DNA of 64,000 nt, taken from Bin25 sp026709415. Lineage in GTDB: Bacteria; Bacteroidota; Bacteroidia; Flavobacteriales; Flavobacteriaceae. Each line of letters opens with the position of its first letter. Within the stretch, counting starts at the first letter, position 1. Positions 1 through 8,316 of this stretch are shown here, one piece after another. Location of the stretch: assembly GCA_965200045.1 (NCBI GenBank), contig OZ241330.1:744001-808000 (forward strand), given 5' to 3'. The translations under genes and the position numbers were made by a program. The notes beneath the pieces were generated by a model that did no database searches, was not told the origin of the DNA, and was given only the letters and a program-made list of their open reading frames with translations.

Positions 1-682
1 CGGCAAATGCCAATGCATAGGGTAGAAGAGGGGTAAAAAAAGTAACCGCAAGCACCCCCACAACAGCAGCGATTGGCTCAACAATAGCTGACATTTGTCC
101 ATACCAAAAGCTTTTTAATCGAGAAACACCAACTCTTCGAAGAGGCATTGCAACAGCAATCCCCTCAGGTAAATTTTGAATACCAATGCCCATGGCTAAA
201 ACGACAGCTCCACTAATAGATGCTTCAGGAACTCCTAGGGCAACCCCACCAAAAAGAACGCCAATGGCCAATCCTTCAGGTATATTGTGTAACGTTATGG
301 CCATAACGAGTAAAGTGGTTTTGTGCCAAGTGGTTTTTATTCCTTCACTTTCTTTAAAGTTGATATGGATATGTGGAAGTAATTTATCCATACCAAAAAT
401 AAATAGGGCCCCTAAAGCAAAACCAATGGTTGAAGGTAAAACTTTTGTAAAACCCTCACCCGCACTCATTTCGATAGCTGGAGAGAGTAAACTCCAAAAG
501 CTTGCAGCAACCATCACCCCTCCAGTAAGTCCTAGCATACAATCTAAGGCACTTCGAGACATGGTTTTGAATAAAAAGACGGTTGCAGCTCCTAGACCAG
601 TCATCCCCCAAGTAAACAGTGTGGCATACAACGCTCCTAAGACTGGAGGGGTGTTTTCAAAAAAAGCAAATACGTTATCCAT
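1..682 (-). CDS. ZIP-family metal (zinc) transporter, 3' end cut by window edge
   Basis: Reading the minus strand from an ATG at 682 gives an open frame that runs off the left edge of the window (about 227 codons visible). The protein is strongly hydrophobic with several membrane segments. It carries the two ZIP signature segments HNIPEGLAIG and IGIQNLPEG, whose His, Asn and Glu residues line the metal site in transmembrane helices 4 and 5. A His-containing stretch (LPHIHI) lies between helices 3 and 4. The family imports zinc or other divalent metals across the inner membrane; this form resembles the GufA/ZupT branch. The C-terminus is missing only because the window starts here. The long plus-strand frame at 186-770 is the antisense shadow of this gene. 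Confidence 0.88.
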   Translation of the reverse strand, partial: MDNVFAFFENTPPVLGALYATLFTWGMTGLGAATVFLFKTMSRSALDCMLGLTGGVMVAASFWSLLSPAIEMSAGEGFTKVLPSTIGFALGALFIFGMDKLLPHIHINFKESEGIKTTWHKTTLLVMAITLHNIPEGLAIGVLFGGVALGVPEASISGAVVLAMGIGIQNLPEGIAVAMPLRRVGVSRLKSFWYGQMSAIVEPIAAVVGVLAVTFFTPLLPYALAFA

Positions 683-1313
683 GAAACTACATTATCAAGC
701 AAATTTATTTCGATTCAGCACTAAAATAAAAATTGAAACGCCAAGTTTTCAACGATCAATGACAGCATGAACAAGCTTCATTCAAATGATTTGGGGGGAA
801 TGGGATTTTAAAAAAGTTTCTGTGGATGATAACATTCAAGATATGACCTAAAATCAAAGATTTTGGTTTAAGAAATAGGTAATGGCAGAAAACCATTTGA
901 ATACGCTCAAAAAATTAGCAGAAAAACAGTATCCAATCGAAGTATAGATAACTACGAATCAAGCGACTTAATGAGCGATAAAGCCGTTACAAAAATGCAT
1001 GAAATCGTTGAAAAGGAAGTCATTATAGGCAATTATTAGCGTTATTTTGTAGATGCCGTCATAGGAGAAATCTTGATAACAAGGTGGGCTTATGGTTTTT
1101 TCTCAAACAAAATGAGCACATGATTAAAGTGATTTGTGTAACTCATGTGTTTCATAACATTCAAGACTAGAATAAACATCTATGGTCTAACTTTGATTTA
1201 TCATATCTGACGAGAGTAAGATGGTGATTCAATAATGACCCCAAAACAATGATTTAAACGGATTAAAATAGTTCTAGCGAGTTGACCATGACATTCATTA
1301 ATGTTGCAAAATC
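683..1313. other. Gene-free stretch, probably decayed coding DNA
   Basis: There is no open frame of useful length. Short coding-like pieces occur in shifting plus-strand frames, for example around 880-960 and 970-1040, broken by stops. They look like remnants of one or more dead genes, but no family could be recognised. No convincing RNA gene, repeat or terminator was seen. Confidence 0.35.
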
Positions 1314-1781
1314 ATGAAAATAGATATTGAAGATTTTTCAAAGTTGCCCGTATACCTTTTCTATGCAATAATCTTATTGATCGCGGTATTGTGCTTCATT
1401 GGAGCAAAAAACAACGCCTCTTCGCTTTGGATGTTCATGGCTTTATCCTTTGTTTTAGGCGCTATCTTTTATGCCTGTCAACTCAGATTACAGTTCACGA
1501 CTGACCATTTAAAATACCAATTTATCCCTTTCAATCGGCGTCCAAAACACATTCGATGGGATGATGTTGAAACATTAGAAATTAAAAAGGCAAGACCGCT
1601 TCGAAATTTTTTAGGATGGGGGATTCGTTACTCCAGTAAATATGGATGGGGATATATCACCGATGCAACGTATGCAATCTTCATTACATCAAAAAATAAA
1701 AAAATAGTGATTTCTGTGAAAAATAAAGACAGCGTTTTAAACTTTTTGAAACAGAACAACATCCCTTTTGTTGTAAAATAA
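1314..1781 (+). CDS. Small membrane protein with PH-like C-terminal domain
   Basis: This 155-residue protein has two membrane segments (about residues 12-30 and 38-55). They are followed by a soluble beta-rich region with the pattern of a bacterial PH-like domain: a predicted strand (FTTDHLKYQF), a WDDVETLEI segment, and a final strand-helix ending in a residue stretch like DSVLNFLKQN. Such proteins sit in the inner membrane with the PH-like fold in the cytoplasm; their function is usually unknown. It stands alone, six bases before the start of a decayed hydrolase gene. The domain assignment is inferred from pattern, not from a specific motif. Confidence 0.6.
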   Translation: MKIDIEDFSKLPVYLFYAIILLIAVLCFIGAKNNASSLWMFMALSFVLGAIFYACQLRLQFTTDHLKYQFIPFNRRPKHIRWDDVETLEIKKARPLRNFLGWGIRYSSKYGWGYITDATYAIFITSKNKKIVISVKNKDSVLNFLKQNNIPFVVK

Positions 1782-1787
1782 CAACAC

Positions 1788-3084
1788 ATGCGTTTTTATT
1801 TGATGATATGGCCCTGCATAGTTGCAGTTAGCGGTATGGGACAAAATCAATTGATTTCGGAGTTGATAGACGATTTAACCAACAGCCAATTTGAAAAAGC
1901 ATATCAAAAATGGGATCAAACGGTTTAAGCCCTGTTATCAGAAAATCAATTTCCATTGGTTTGGCAATCCATCATCGCTCAAAATGTAAAAATAAATCGA
2001 GTTGAATTTCATTGTGAGGAGTTCACAACCGAATCTGAGTTAAACTTCTATACCCTCTATTTTGAAAATCAAACGCTTGATTTACAAGTTGCCTATTCTT
2101 TAGAAAGCAACAGCCTTTCTGGTTTTTTATAGTGCCAGTTTATGATTGTCATCAACAAGAGAAATATCAATCGCCAAGCTATAAAGATGAAAGTCGGTTC
2201 TGAGAAGAAGATATGGAAATAAAAAGCGGTTCCGTGGTATTAAATGCAACGATAACCCAACCTCATGAGTCACATCGTGCCATCTGCCTTTTTATTCATG
2301 GATCAGGGCCACAAGATAGAGATGCAACCATGGGAGTGAATAAGCCCTTCAAGGATTTAGCCATGGGATTAGCTGTTCATGGTATTTCATCGATCCGATA
2401 TGACAAGAGAACTTACACCTATCAAAATGATATCAAGGAGATCTCCCCATTGAAAAAGAAGTCATTGATGATGTTTCCAATATCATCAAATGTGTTGCTT
2501 GTCACCCCGAATTCCAAAGAAAAGATGTCTATTTAATAGGCCATAGTTTGGGTGGCATGTTGCTACCAAAAATCACGTTGTTAAATCCTCAAGTGAAAGG
2601 ATTGGTTTTCATGGCAGCCAATGTCAGTCCTTTAGAAGATTTGTTTTTAAAGCAATATGATTATTTATTCCATTTGGACGGAACACTGGATGAAGTGGAA
2701 CAAAAGCGATTATCGCAAATGAAAAACCAAGTGAGGTATCTAAAAGATACTCTGACCATATCGTCAACATCTGATAAATTGCCATTTCAAATTCCATCAA
2801 GTTGTTGGTTATCTCTCAAAAACTACAATCCTACTGAATCCGTCAAAAAGATTTCAGTCCCTATGCTATTTCTTCAAGGAGAACAAGATTATCAAGTGAC
2901 ATTAGAAGAATTCAATAGTTGACCACAGACATTATATCAGAGAGAGAAAGCGAAACATTCAAATCTTACCAAGATGCCAATCCCCTTTTTTTTACAAGTT
3001 CAAGAAGCTGGAGAGAATAATCCAACAAACATTCCTTATTACGTGGTAAAAGATATTGTTGAATGGATTCAATCAATCGAATGA
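1788..3084 (+). pseudogene. Decayed secreted alpha/beta hydrolase with N-terminal DUF3887-like domain
   Basis: The reading frame can be followed from an ATG at 1788 (hydrophobic signal peptide) to a TGA at 3082-3084, but only by passing several lesions. These are an in-frame TAA at 1926-1928, a frame change near 2128, a TGA at 2201-2203, a frame change near 2445, and a TGA near 2920 where Trp would be expected. The pieces recover a DUF3887-like N-terminal domain (about 110 residues), then an alpha/beta hydrolase. The hydrolase has an oxyanion-side motif FIHGSGPQDRD, the nucleophile elbow GHSLGG, and a late PMLFLQGEQDYQV strand carrying the acid. The C-terminal end (VKDIVEWIQSIE) is still readable. 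Intact relatives are secreted peptidase- or esterase-like hydrolases. With five lesions it is almost certainly dead. Confidence 0.8.
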
Positions 3085-3143
3085 AAACTTATCATGATTA
3101 GGCTATAAAGTCAATGAATCCAGTTGCCCAAAAAGGTCAAAAA

Positions 3144-3938
3144 TTAAATTTTAGACAACATGATTAATTCACCCTCTTCAACTGTTGGATTGACACGCAA
3201 TTTTTTATCAAATCCATGCAAAAATTTGAGATAAATCCGTAGAAACCTTTTCAGGCTCGGATTAATCAATAAGGCGATCTTGTCATGATTCGAGTTTTCA
3301 ACGGCTTCTAACATAGCGTCTAGTTGGTATCCCGTTTTTACATTCCAAGAGTCTCTCTGATCGCAAACCTCATCATCGTACTGAGCATCTAGTGGGATGG
3401 AAAAATCACACTCGGTTAAAATGATTTCACCTTTTTCTGATTCATATAAATCGATGAGATGATTGATCGTTAAGCTCACGGATATATCTTTTTCGGAATC
3501 GATACCTATAGATGCTATATCCTTTAATGTTGAATATTTACCGTTGGGGGTATCCATTTTAAAATGTTGGTTTTGTAATACTTTTTGATTTTGTGGCAGC
3601 AAACCAACAACTTTTCGATACTTTCTGAGATATGTGTCTTTTTCTTCTTGTGTTAATTCATCGTCGGGTAAGATTTTCGCTGAATAATACACTTTGCACC
3701 CTCCACTTTTTAGTTTCAGAATTCGATCTTTTAATTTTTCAAAATATTCTTCGGATCCGAGACCGATAAAGGGAACATAAACGACTTGCTTTTTTGCTTC
3801 TGAATTGATAAAAACCACCATTTTTTTATCAAGTTGCTTGTTCATTTTATTGACATACGCTTTTGGTATTGAACTGCAGGAAATAATGGAAAATAGGATA
3901 ACAGAAATCAAAATTTTGAAACGACTATGAAAAACCAT
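3144..3938 (-). CDS. Lipoprotein of unknown function
   Basis: This 264-residue protein starts with a basic-hydrophobic signal and a lipobox ending in Cys21 (SIISC), so it is probably a lipoprotein. The mature part is charged and soluble, with a predicted sequence of alternating strands and helices and no recognised domain. It contains a Cys pair (around residues 185-195) in an acidic segment. It is transcribed away from the decayed hydrolase and lies just downstream of a second, broken lipoprotein gene on the same strand, so the two may once have been cotranscribed. I do not recognise the family. Confidence 0.65.
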   Translation of the reverse strand: MVFHSRFKILISVILFSIISCSSIPKAYVNKMNKQLDKKMVVFINSEAKKQVVYVPFIGLGSEEYFEKLKDRILKLKSGGCKVYYSAKILPDDELTQEEKDTYLRKYRKVVGLLPQNQKVLQNQHFKMDTPNGKYSTLKDIASIGIDSEKDISVSLTINHLIDLYESEKGEIILTECDFSIPLDAQYDDEVCDQRDSWNVKTGYQLDAMLEAVENSNHDKIALLINPSLKRFLRIYLKFLHGFDKKLRVNPTVEEGELIMLSKI

Positions 3939-3955
3939 ATGTGAATCGTTTTTGC

Positions 3956-4508
3956 CTAAAATACAGTTTGAATTAATTCTACAACAAAATCTGATGCCGC
4001 TTCAAACCAACATCCTGCTTTACAAGCTCCTCGACCTCTAATTTTCTTGCCGTTTTCATCAGTAAACTCTTGGTGACACTTGATGATGCAATCAGATAAT
4101 GATTCATCAATATCTTAAATAGCCGGTTGATTATCTTCTTGTAACAGAAGAGTAAAACTTGTGAACCATCCAGCAAGGGATTTACTAGAAGCAACAGTTG
4201 TGTTATATTTCTTATTGAATTCGTTTTGACTCATATTAAGGGCAGACAAAATATTTTCGTCTATTATGATCTCACTTAGTTCTCCATCGTCTGAATTCAC
4301 AACAACCGTCATTTGTCCTGAAATAGAATGAGTTTGATTATCGTTGCTAGTTCTAAATAAGTTGGAATTAGGTACTTGGAATTGAACCTTTTGAGTTAAT
4401 TCGAAAAGATTTTCAGATAAAGACTCAGGGAAGGGTTCAACTTTATTCGAATCATTAGTACAGGTTGTCAATGATATCATGATAAAAAATGAAAAAAAAT
4501 CTTTTCAT
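3956..4508 (-). pseudogene. Broken lipoprotein gene: in-frame TAA and homopolymer shift in the signal peptide
   Basis: An open frame from ATG 4480 ends at a TAA (4115-4117), but the same frame continues without another stop for 52 more codons to a TAG at 3956-3958. The downstream part is coding-like, with a cysteine-rich end (CIIKCHQEF, RGACKAGCWF). At the other end, a better start lies at 4506-4508. Removing one base from the A8 run at 4492-4499 joins it in frame and produces a typical lipoprotein leader (MKRFFSFFIMISLTTC). The original gene was thus probably a lipoprotein of about 183 residues, now carrying a nonsense codon and a one-base insertion. No family is recognised. It could still yield a 121-residue fragment. 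Confidence 0.65.
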
Positions 4509-4630
4509 AGCAGAGTATTTAATTATTTGCTTTGAAAACGAATTAAATTAAATTTTGTTACACAATCGTAAGTTCCCAAAAAGTTTTCAACTGTTAAATC
4601 ATCTCATTTCAAAACAAATCGGAAAGTTGT

Positions 4631-7399
4631 TCAGTGTGCTTCTAACCAATTGTCACCATAACCGATATCAACAACCAATGGAATGTTCAACTTGTATGCT
4701 GATTCCATGTTCGACTTAATGACTGGTTGAATGATTTCCAGTTCTTCTTGTGGCACCTCAAAAACGAGTTCATCATGAATTTGAAGTACTAATTTGGTTT
4801 TAAAAGAATTTATTTTTAGGGCGTCATTCACTTTGATCATGGCTAGTTTGATGATATCAGCAGCACTTCCTTGAATAGGCGTATTGATGGCTTGACGTTC
4901 TGCAGCTCTTTGAACGATTGGGTTTGATGATACAATATCACTTAAGGACCTTCTTCTTCCGGTGATGGTTTGGGTGTATCGATTTTCACGAGCTTCTTTA
5001 ACGGTTTTTTCCATGTAACCCTTTAGATTAGGATAAGAAGTAAAGTAAGAATCAATGATGTTTTTCGCTTCAGCAAAAGGAATGCCCGTGACTCTCGAAA
5101 GGCCTTGAGCAGAAGAGCCATAGATAATACCAAAATTCACGGCTTTGGCTTGTGAACGTTGTTCTCGGGTAATCGATTCGATAGGAATGCCAAATACTTT
5201 GGAAGCCGTGCTCGAATGGATGTCCTGACCGTTTAAAAAAGCATCCATCATCGATTGATCATGACTCAGAGAGGCTATAATTCGAAGTTCAATTTGAGAA
5301 TAATCTGCAGCGAGGAGGATATGATTTTCCTCAGCAATGAATGCAGTTCTGATTTCTCGCCCCTTTTCATTTCGGATGGGAATATTCTGGAGGTTTGGAT
5401 TCTTACTACTCAATCGCCCACTAGCCGCACGAGTTTGATCAAAAATGGTGTGCACTCGTTTGGTATTTGGATTGATCTGGCTGGGGAGCTTTTCAATAAA
5501 AGTGTTTAATAGTACTCTAGTTGATCGCCATTCAAGAATGGTTTGGATAATAGGGTGTTTGGATTGATATTTAGACAATTCCGTCTCATTGGTGGCATAT
5601 TGTCCTGTTTTAGTCTTGCTTGGGTTATCAGCAATTTTTAATTTTTCAAATAAAATAATCCCCAATTCTTTAGGGGACCCAATGTTAAAGGTTTCTCCAG
5701 CCGTTTCAATGATTTGCCTCTCTCTACTGGATTGATCTTTATTTAAATCATCAGCAATGATGCTCAATAGTGGGGGAGCAATTTTCACACCCTCATATTC
5801 CATATCAGCAAGAATAACCAATAGAGGGGTTTCGATTGTTTCGAAAACTTCTCGACTTTTTGTTTCATCTAATTGCAAATCAAATTGGTTTTTTAATTGC
5901 CATATAGCATCGGCTTGATGGGCCATGGCTATGGTTTTTTCATGTAAACGAAGCTCATCAAGATTTATTTTTCGTTTTCCAGAAGAAGATACTTCTTCTA
6001 AATCTGTAAGATCAGAATTTAAAAGTTGGCTTGTCATTTTTGCCAAATCATGTGATCGACTCGTATCAATCAGATAGTGGGCTAATTGAACATCAAAAAA
6101 AGGACCTTGAATATCAACCCCCTGATTTCTAAAAACTTTAATTAATCTTTTGGCATCATGCGTGATAATGGTTCGTTGGTTGGATTCAAAAAAAGAACGG
6201 AAAAACGCTAGATTGTTTTCTGTCTCCGTCTTCAATGGTAAATAATAACTGATCGAATCAGAAAAACAAATGCCCAAACCTTCAGGTTTGGATAACATGG
6301 GATCAGGATGATCCGTTAAAAGGGATAAGGCAACATTATCTTGATGTTGCAACAGTCTTTTGAGCATTCTTTGTCCCAATTCGGTATCAATCCATTGATA
6401 AATGGGTTGGCTAGTTTTTTCGGAATCATCAGGGGAGTCAAAGACAAGTCCAAGTGGATTATCACGCTTTAACTGTTTATTTTGCGGAGGTGTTTGACTT
6501 GGCGTTTTGTCTAGCAAAGCATCATATATTTTTCGAAATCGTTCGTATAATCTTCGAAATTCTAACTCATCAAATAGAGACTTTAATGCATCATGATTCA
6601 TCGAAGAAAGTTCGTAATCAACCGACTTAAATTCGATAGGAACCTCCGTATTGATCGTGGCTAATTTTTTTGATAGTAACCCAAGTTCTTGGTTTTCTGA
6701 AATATTCTCTTTTTGTTTCCCCTTCAGTTGATTCAGGTTTTGAAACAAATTTTCAATACTTCCATATGTTTGGATGAATTTCATTGCCGTTTTTGGTCCG
6801 ACACCCGGCAGTCCAGGAATATTATCAACACTATCCCCCATCATCCCCAAAAAATCAATGACTTGCTTTGGATGGTCAATACCAAATTTTTCTTTGACAG
6901 TATCAACATCCCATATTTCTGAAATACCTCCAGATCGAGCTGGTTTGTACATCACGGTGTTTTCTGAAACTAGTTGCGCGTAATCTTTGTCTGAGGTCAC
7001 CATAAAGGTTTTGAATCCTTCGAGTTCTGCTTTTTTAGCGAGAGTGCCGATGATATCATCGGCTTCAAAACCATGTTTTTCGATGACTTGAATATTCAAA
7101 GCATCCAAGATTTTGTAGATGTAAGGTACGGCTACCGTAATTCCTTCAGGAGTTTCAGGTCGGTTGCTTTTGTATTCAGGATAGATTTCCGAACGCTCCA
7201 CCGAACCTCCTTTATCAAAACAGACGGCCAAGTACTGGGGTTTTTCTTTATTGAGAATATCCAATAAAGAATTGATAAAACCGAAGATGGCTGAAGTTTC
7301 AATTTCCTTATTCCGAAGAGGTCGTTTGATAAATGCATAATAACCTCGAAAAATCAAGGCATAGGCATCGAGTAAAAACAAGCGCTTTGGATTTTCCAT
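4631..7399 (-). CDS. polA: DNA polymerase I with degenerate proofreading site
   Basis: Three domains are present in order. The first is the 5'-3' nuclease (about 1-300) with intact acidic motifs (GFEADDIIG, TSDKDYAQL, GDSVDNIPGLPGVGPKTA). The second is the 3'-5' exonuclease fold (about 345-530). The third is the family A polymerase, with motif A DYSQIELR near residue 700, O-helix RSQAKAVNFGIIYG near 755 and motif C IHDELVFEV near 880. The start at 7399 (MENPKRLFLLDAY) fits the family better than the ATG seven codons upstream. The exonuclease domain seems to lack its metal-binding acids: the usual FDTET segment reads LSLLTDH, and the ExoII and ExoIII aspartates are also replaced. The enzyme should fill gaps and remove RNA primers but probably cannot proofread. 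It is divergent from tadA across about 90 bases. Confidence 0.97.
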   Translation of the reverse strand: MENPKRLFLLDAYALIFRGYYAFIKRPLRNKEIETSAIFGFINSLLDILNKEKPQYLAVCFDKGGSVERSEIYPEYKSNRPETPEGITVAVPYIYKILDALNIQVIEKHGFEADDIIGTLAKKAELEGFKTFMVTSDKDYAQLVSENTVMYKPARSGGISEIWDVDTVKEKFGIDHPKQVIDFLGMMGDSVDNIPGLPGVGPKTAMKFIQTYGSIENLFQNLNQLKGKQKENISENQELGLLSKKLATINTEVPIEFKSVDYELSSMNHDALKSLFDELEFRRLYERFRKIYDALLDKTPSQTPPQNKQLKRDNPLGLVFDSPDDSEKTSQPIYQWIDTELGQRMLKRLLQHQDNVALSLLTDHPDPMLSKPEGLGICFSDSISYYLPLKTETENNLAFFRSFFESNQRTIITHDAKRLIKVFRNQGVDIQGPFFDVQLAHYLIDTSRSHDLAKMTSQLLNSDLTDLEEVSSSGKRKINLDELRLHEKTIAMAHQADAIWQLKNQFDLQLDETKSREVFETIETPLLVILADMEYEGVKIAPPLLSIIADDLNKDQSSRERQIIETAGETFNIGSPKELGIILFEKLKIADNPSKTKTGQYATNETELSKYQSKHPIIQTILEWRSTRVLLNTFIEKLPSQINPNTKRVHTIFDQTRAASGRLSSKNPNLQNIPIRNEKGREIRTAFIAEENHILLAADYSQIELRIIASLSHDQSMMDAFLNGQDIHSSTASKVFGIPIESITREQRSQAKAVNFGIIYGSSAQGLSRVTGIPFAEAKNIIDSYFTSYPNLKGYMEKTVKEARENRYTQTITGRRRSLSDIVSSNPIVQRAAERQAINTPIQGSAADIIKLAMIKVNDALKINSFKTKLVLQIHDELVFEVPQEELEIIQPVIKSNMESAYKLNIPLVVDIGYGDNWLEAH

Positions 7400-7489
7400 C
7401 GGCTGGGTAAAGTTAATCAACTGATTCTGTAGACTGAAAAAATGATTGTGAATAAAACATCATCATACGGAGTATTTTTGGTTTCCAAT

Positions 7490-7927
7490 ATGGAAATCGA
7501 TCATGCCTATTTTATGAACCAAGCTCTCAAAGAAGCTCATAAAGCCTTTGAAATTGATGAAGTGCCTATTGGGGTTGTTGTCGTTAATAATAACCGCATC
7601 ATTGCAAGAGCCCATAACTTGGTTCAAAGATTGACCGATCCGACAGCTCATGCCGAAATGCAAGCCATTACATCAGCCACAAACTATCTCAACAGCAAAT
7701 ATCTCAATCACTGCATTTTGTACACGACTCTCGAACCTTGTACCATGTGTGCTGGAGCATTATATTGGTCACAATTAGGCCATTTAGTATTTGCAAGTGA
7801 AGACCTTCAAAAAGGTTATCGTAGCCAAGGCGTGTCACTACATCCAAAGTGTCAAGTGACAAAAGGGATTATGCAAAATCAAGCTACTGAGTTACTCAAT
7901 CTCTTTTTTCAAAAAAAAAGAAATTAA
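7490..7927 (+). CDS. tadA: tRNA-specific adenosine deaminase
   Basis: TadA converts adenosine 34 of tRNA-Arg(ACG) to inosine in the cytoplasm. The protein is a single cytidine-deaminase fold with the zinc site HAE (His54, Glu56 as proton shuttle) and PCTMC (Cys84, Cys87). About 145 residues is normal for the family. The frame is open upstream to 7442, but the ATG at 7490 (MEIDHAYFMNQAL) matches the usual N-terminus. It is divergent from polA and shares the short promoter region with it. The C-terminus ends in a basic FFQKKRN tail. Confidence 0.95.
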   Translation: MEIDHAYFMNQALKEAHKAFEIDEVPIGVVVVNNNRIIARAHNLVQRLTDPTAHAEMQAITSATNYLNSKYLNHCILYTTLEPCTMCAGALYWSQLGHLVFASEDLQKGYRSQGVSLHPKCQVTKGIMQNQATELLNLFFQKKRN

Positions 7928-8316
7928 ACCCTCGGTTTATCAAAGATTTCATATTGATGTGATACACCAAAAAATTGAAATCAAACTCGATGAACGGAAC
8001 GGTCAAGTTAAGGTGGCACGAGTCCGTTGAATTGGTAATCACAAATTTCAAGGAAAATCTTTTTCGTATCTAGCGAATAATTCCATCCAATCAACACAAT
8101 ATTTCATTGATTTTGAGGGTTTGAGTCCTTTTTGATCCAATGGAAGACCTTTCATAGACTATTTTCCTTTTATCACCTATTTCAGTGGAAATCTGAGATT
8201 TTAGGACAAAGGCTTGCATCATGAACAATTAATTTTTTTTTCGTCGTTTCAAGCGTTTTCTAAATGGCACCATTAAATTTCACTCAATGACCATTTGAAA
8301 AAGAATCCCTTTCGAT
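7928..8316. other. Gene-free stretch with faint coding traces
   Basis: No open frame is supported. Just after tadA, plus-strand codons at roughly 7940-8030 read like the N-terminal strand of a larger protein (HIDVIHQKIEIKLDERNGQV) before a stop. This is possibly the relic of an M1-type peptidase-like gene, but that is a guess. A small palindrome (taaacc-ctc-ggttta) lies just after the tadA stop without a T tract. Nothing else was recognised. Confidence 0.3.

Noticed and set aside
186..770. 194-codon plus-strand open frame at the left edge
   Set aside because: It is antisense to the ZIP transporter, whose minus-strand translation has clear family motifs and membrane segments; the plus-strand product has neither.
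4115..4117. Recoded (non-standard) stop codon in the lipoprotein gene
   Set aside because: TAA is not a known selenocysteine or pyrrolysine codon, and a second lesion in the same gene makes ordinary decay simpler.
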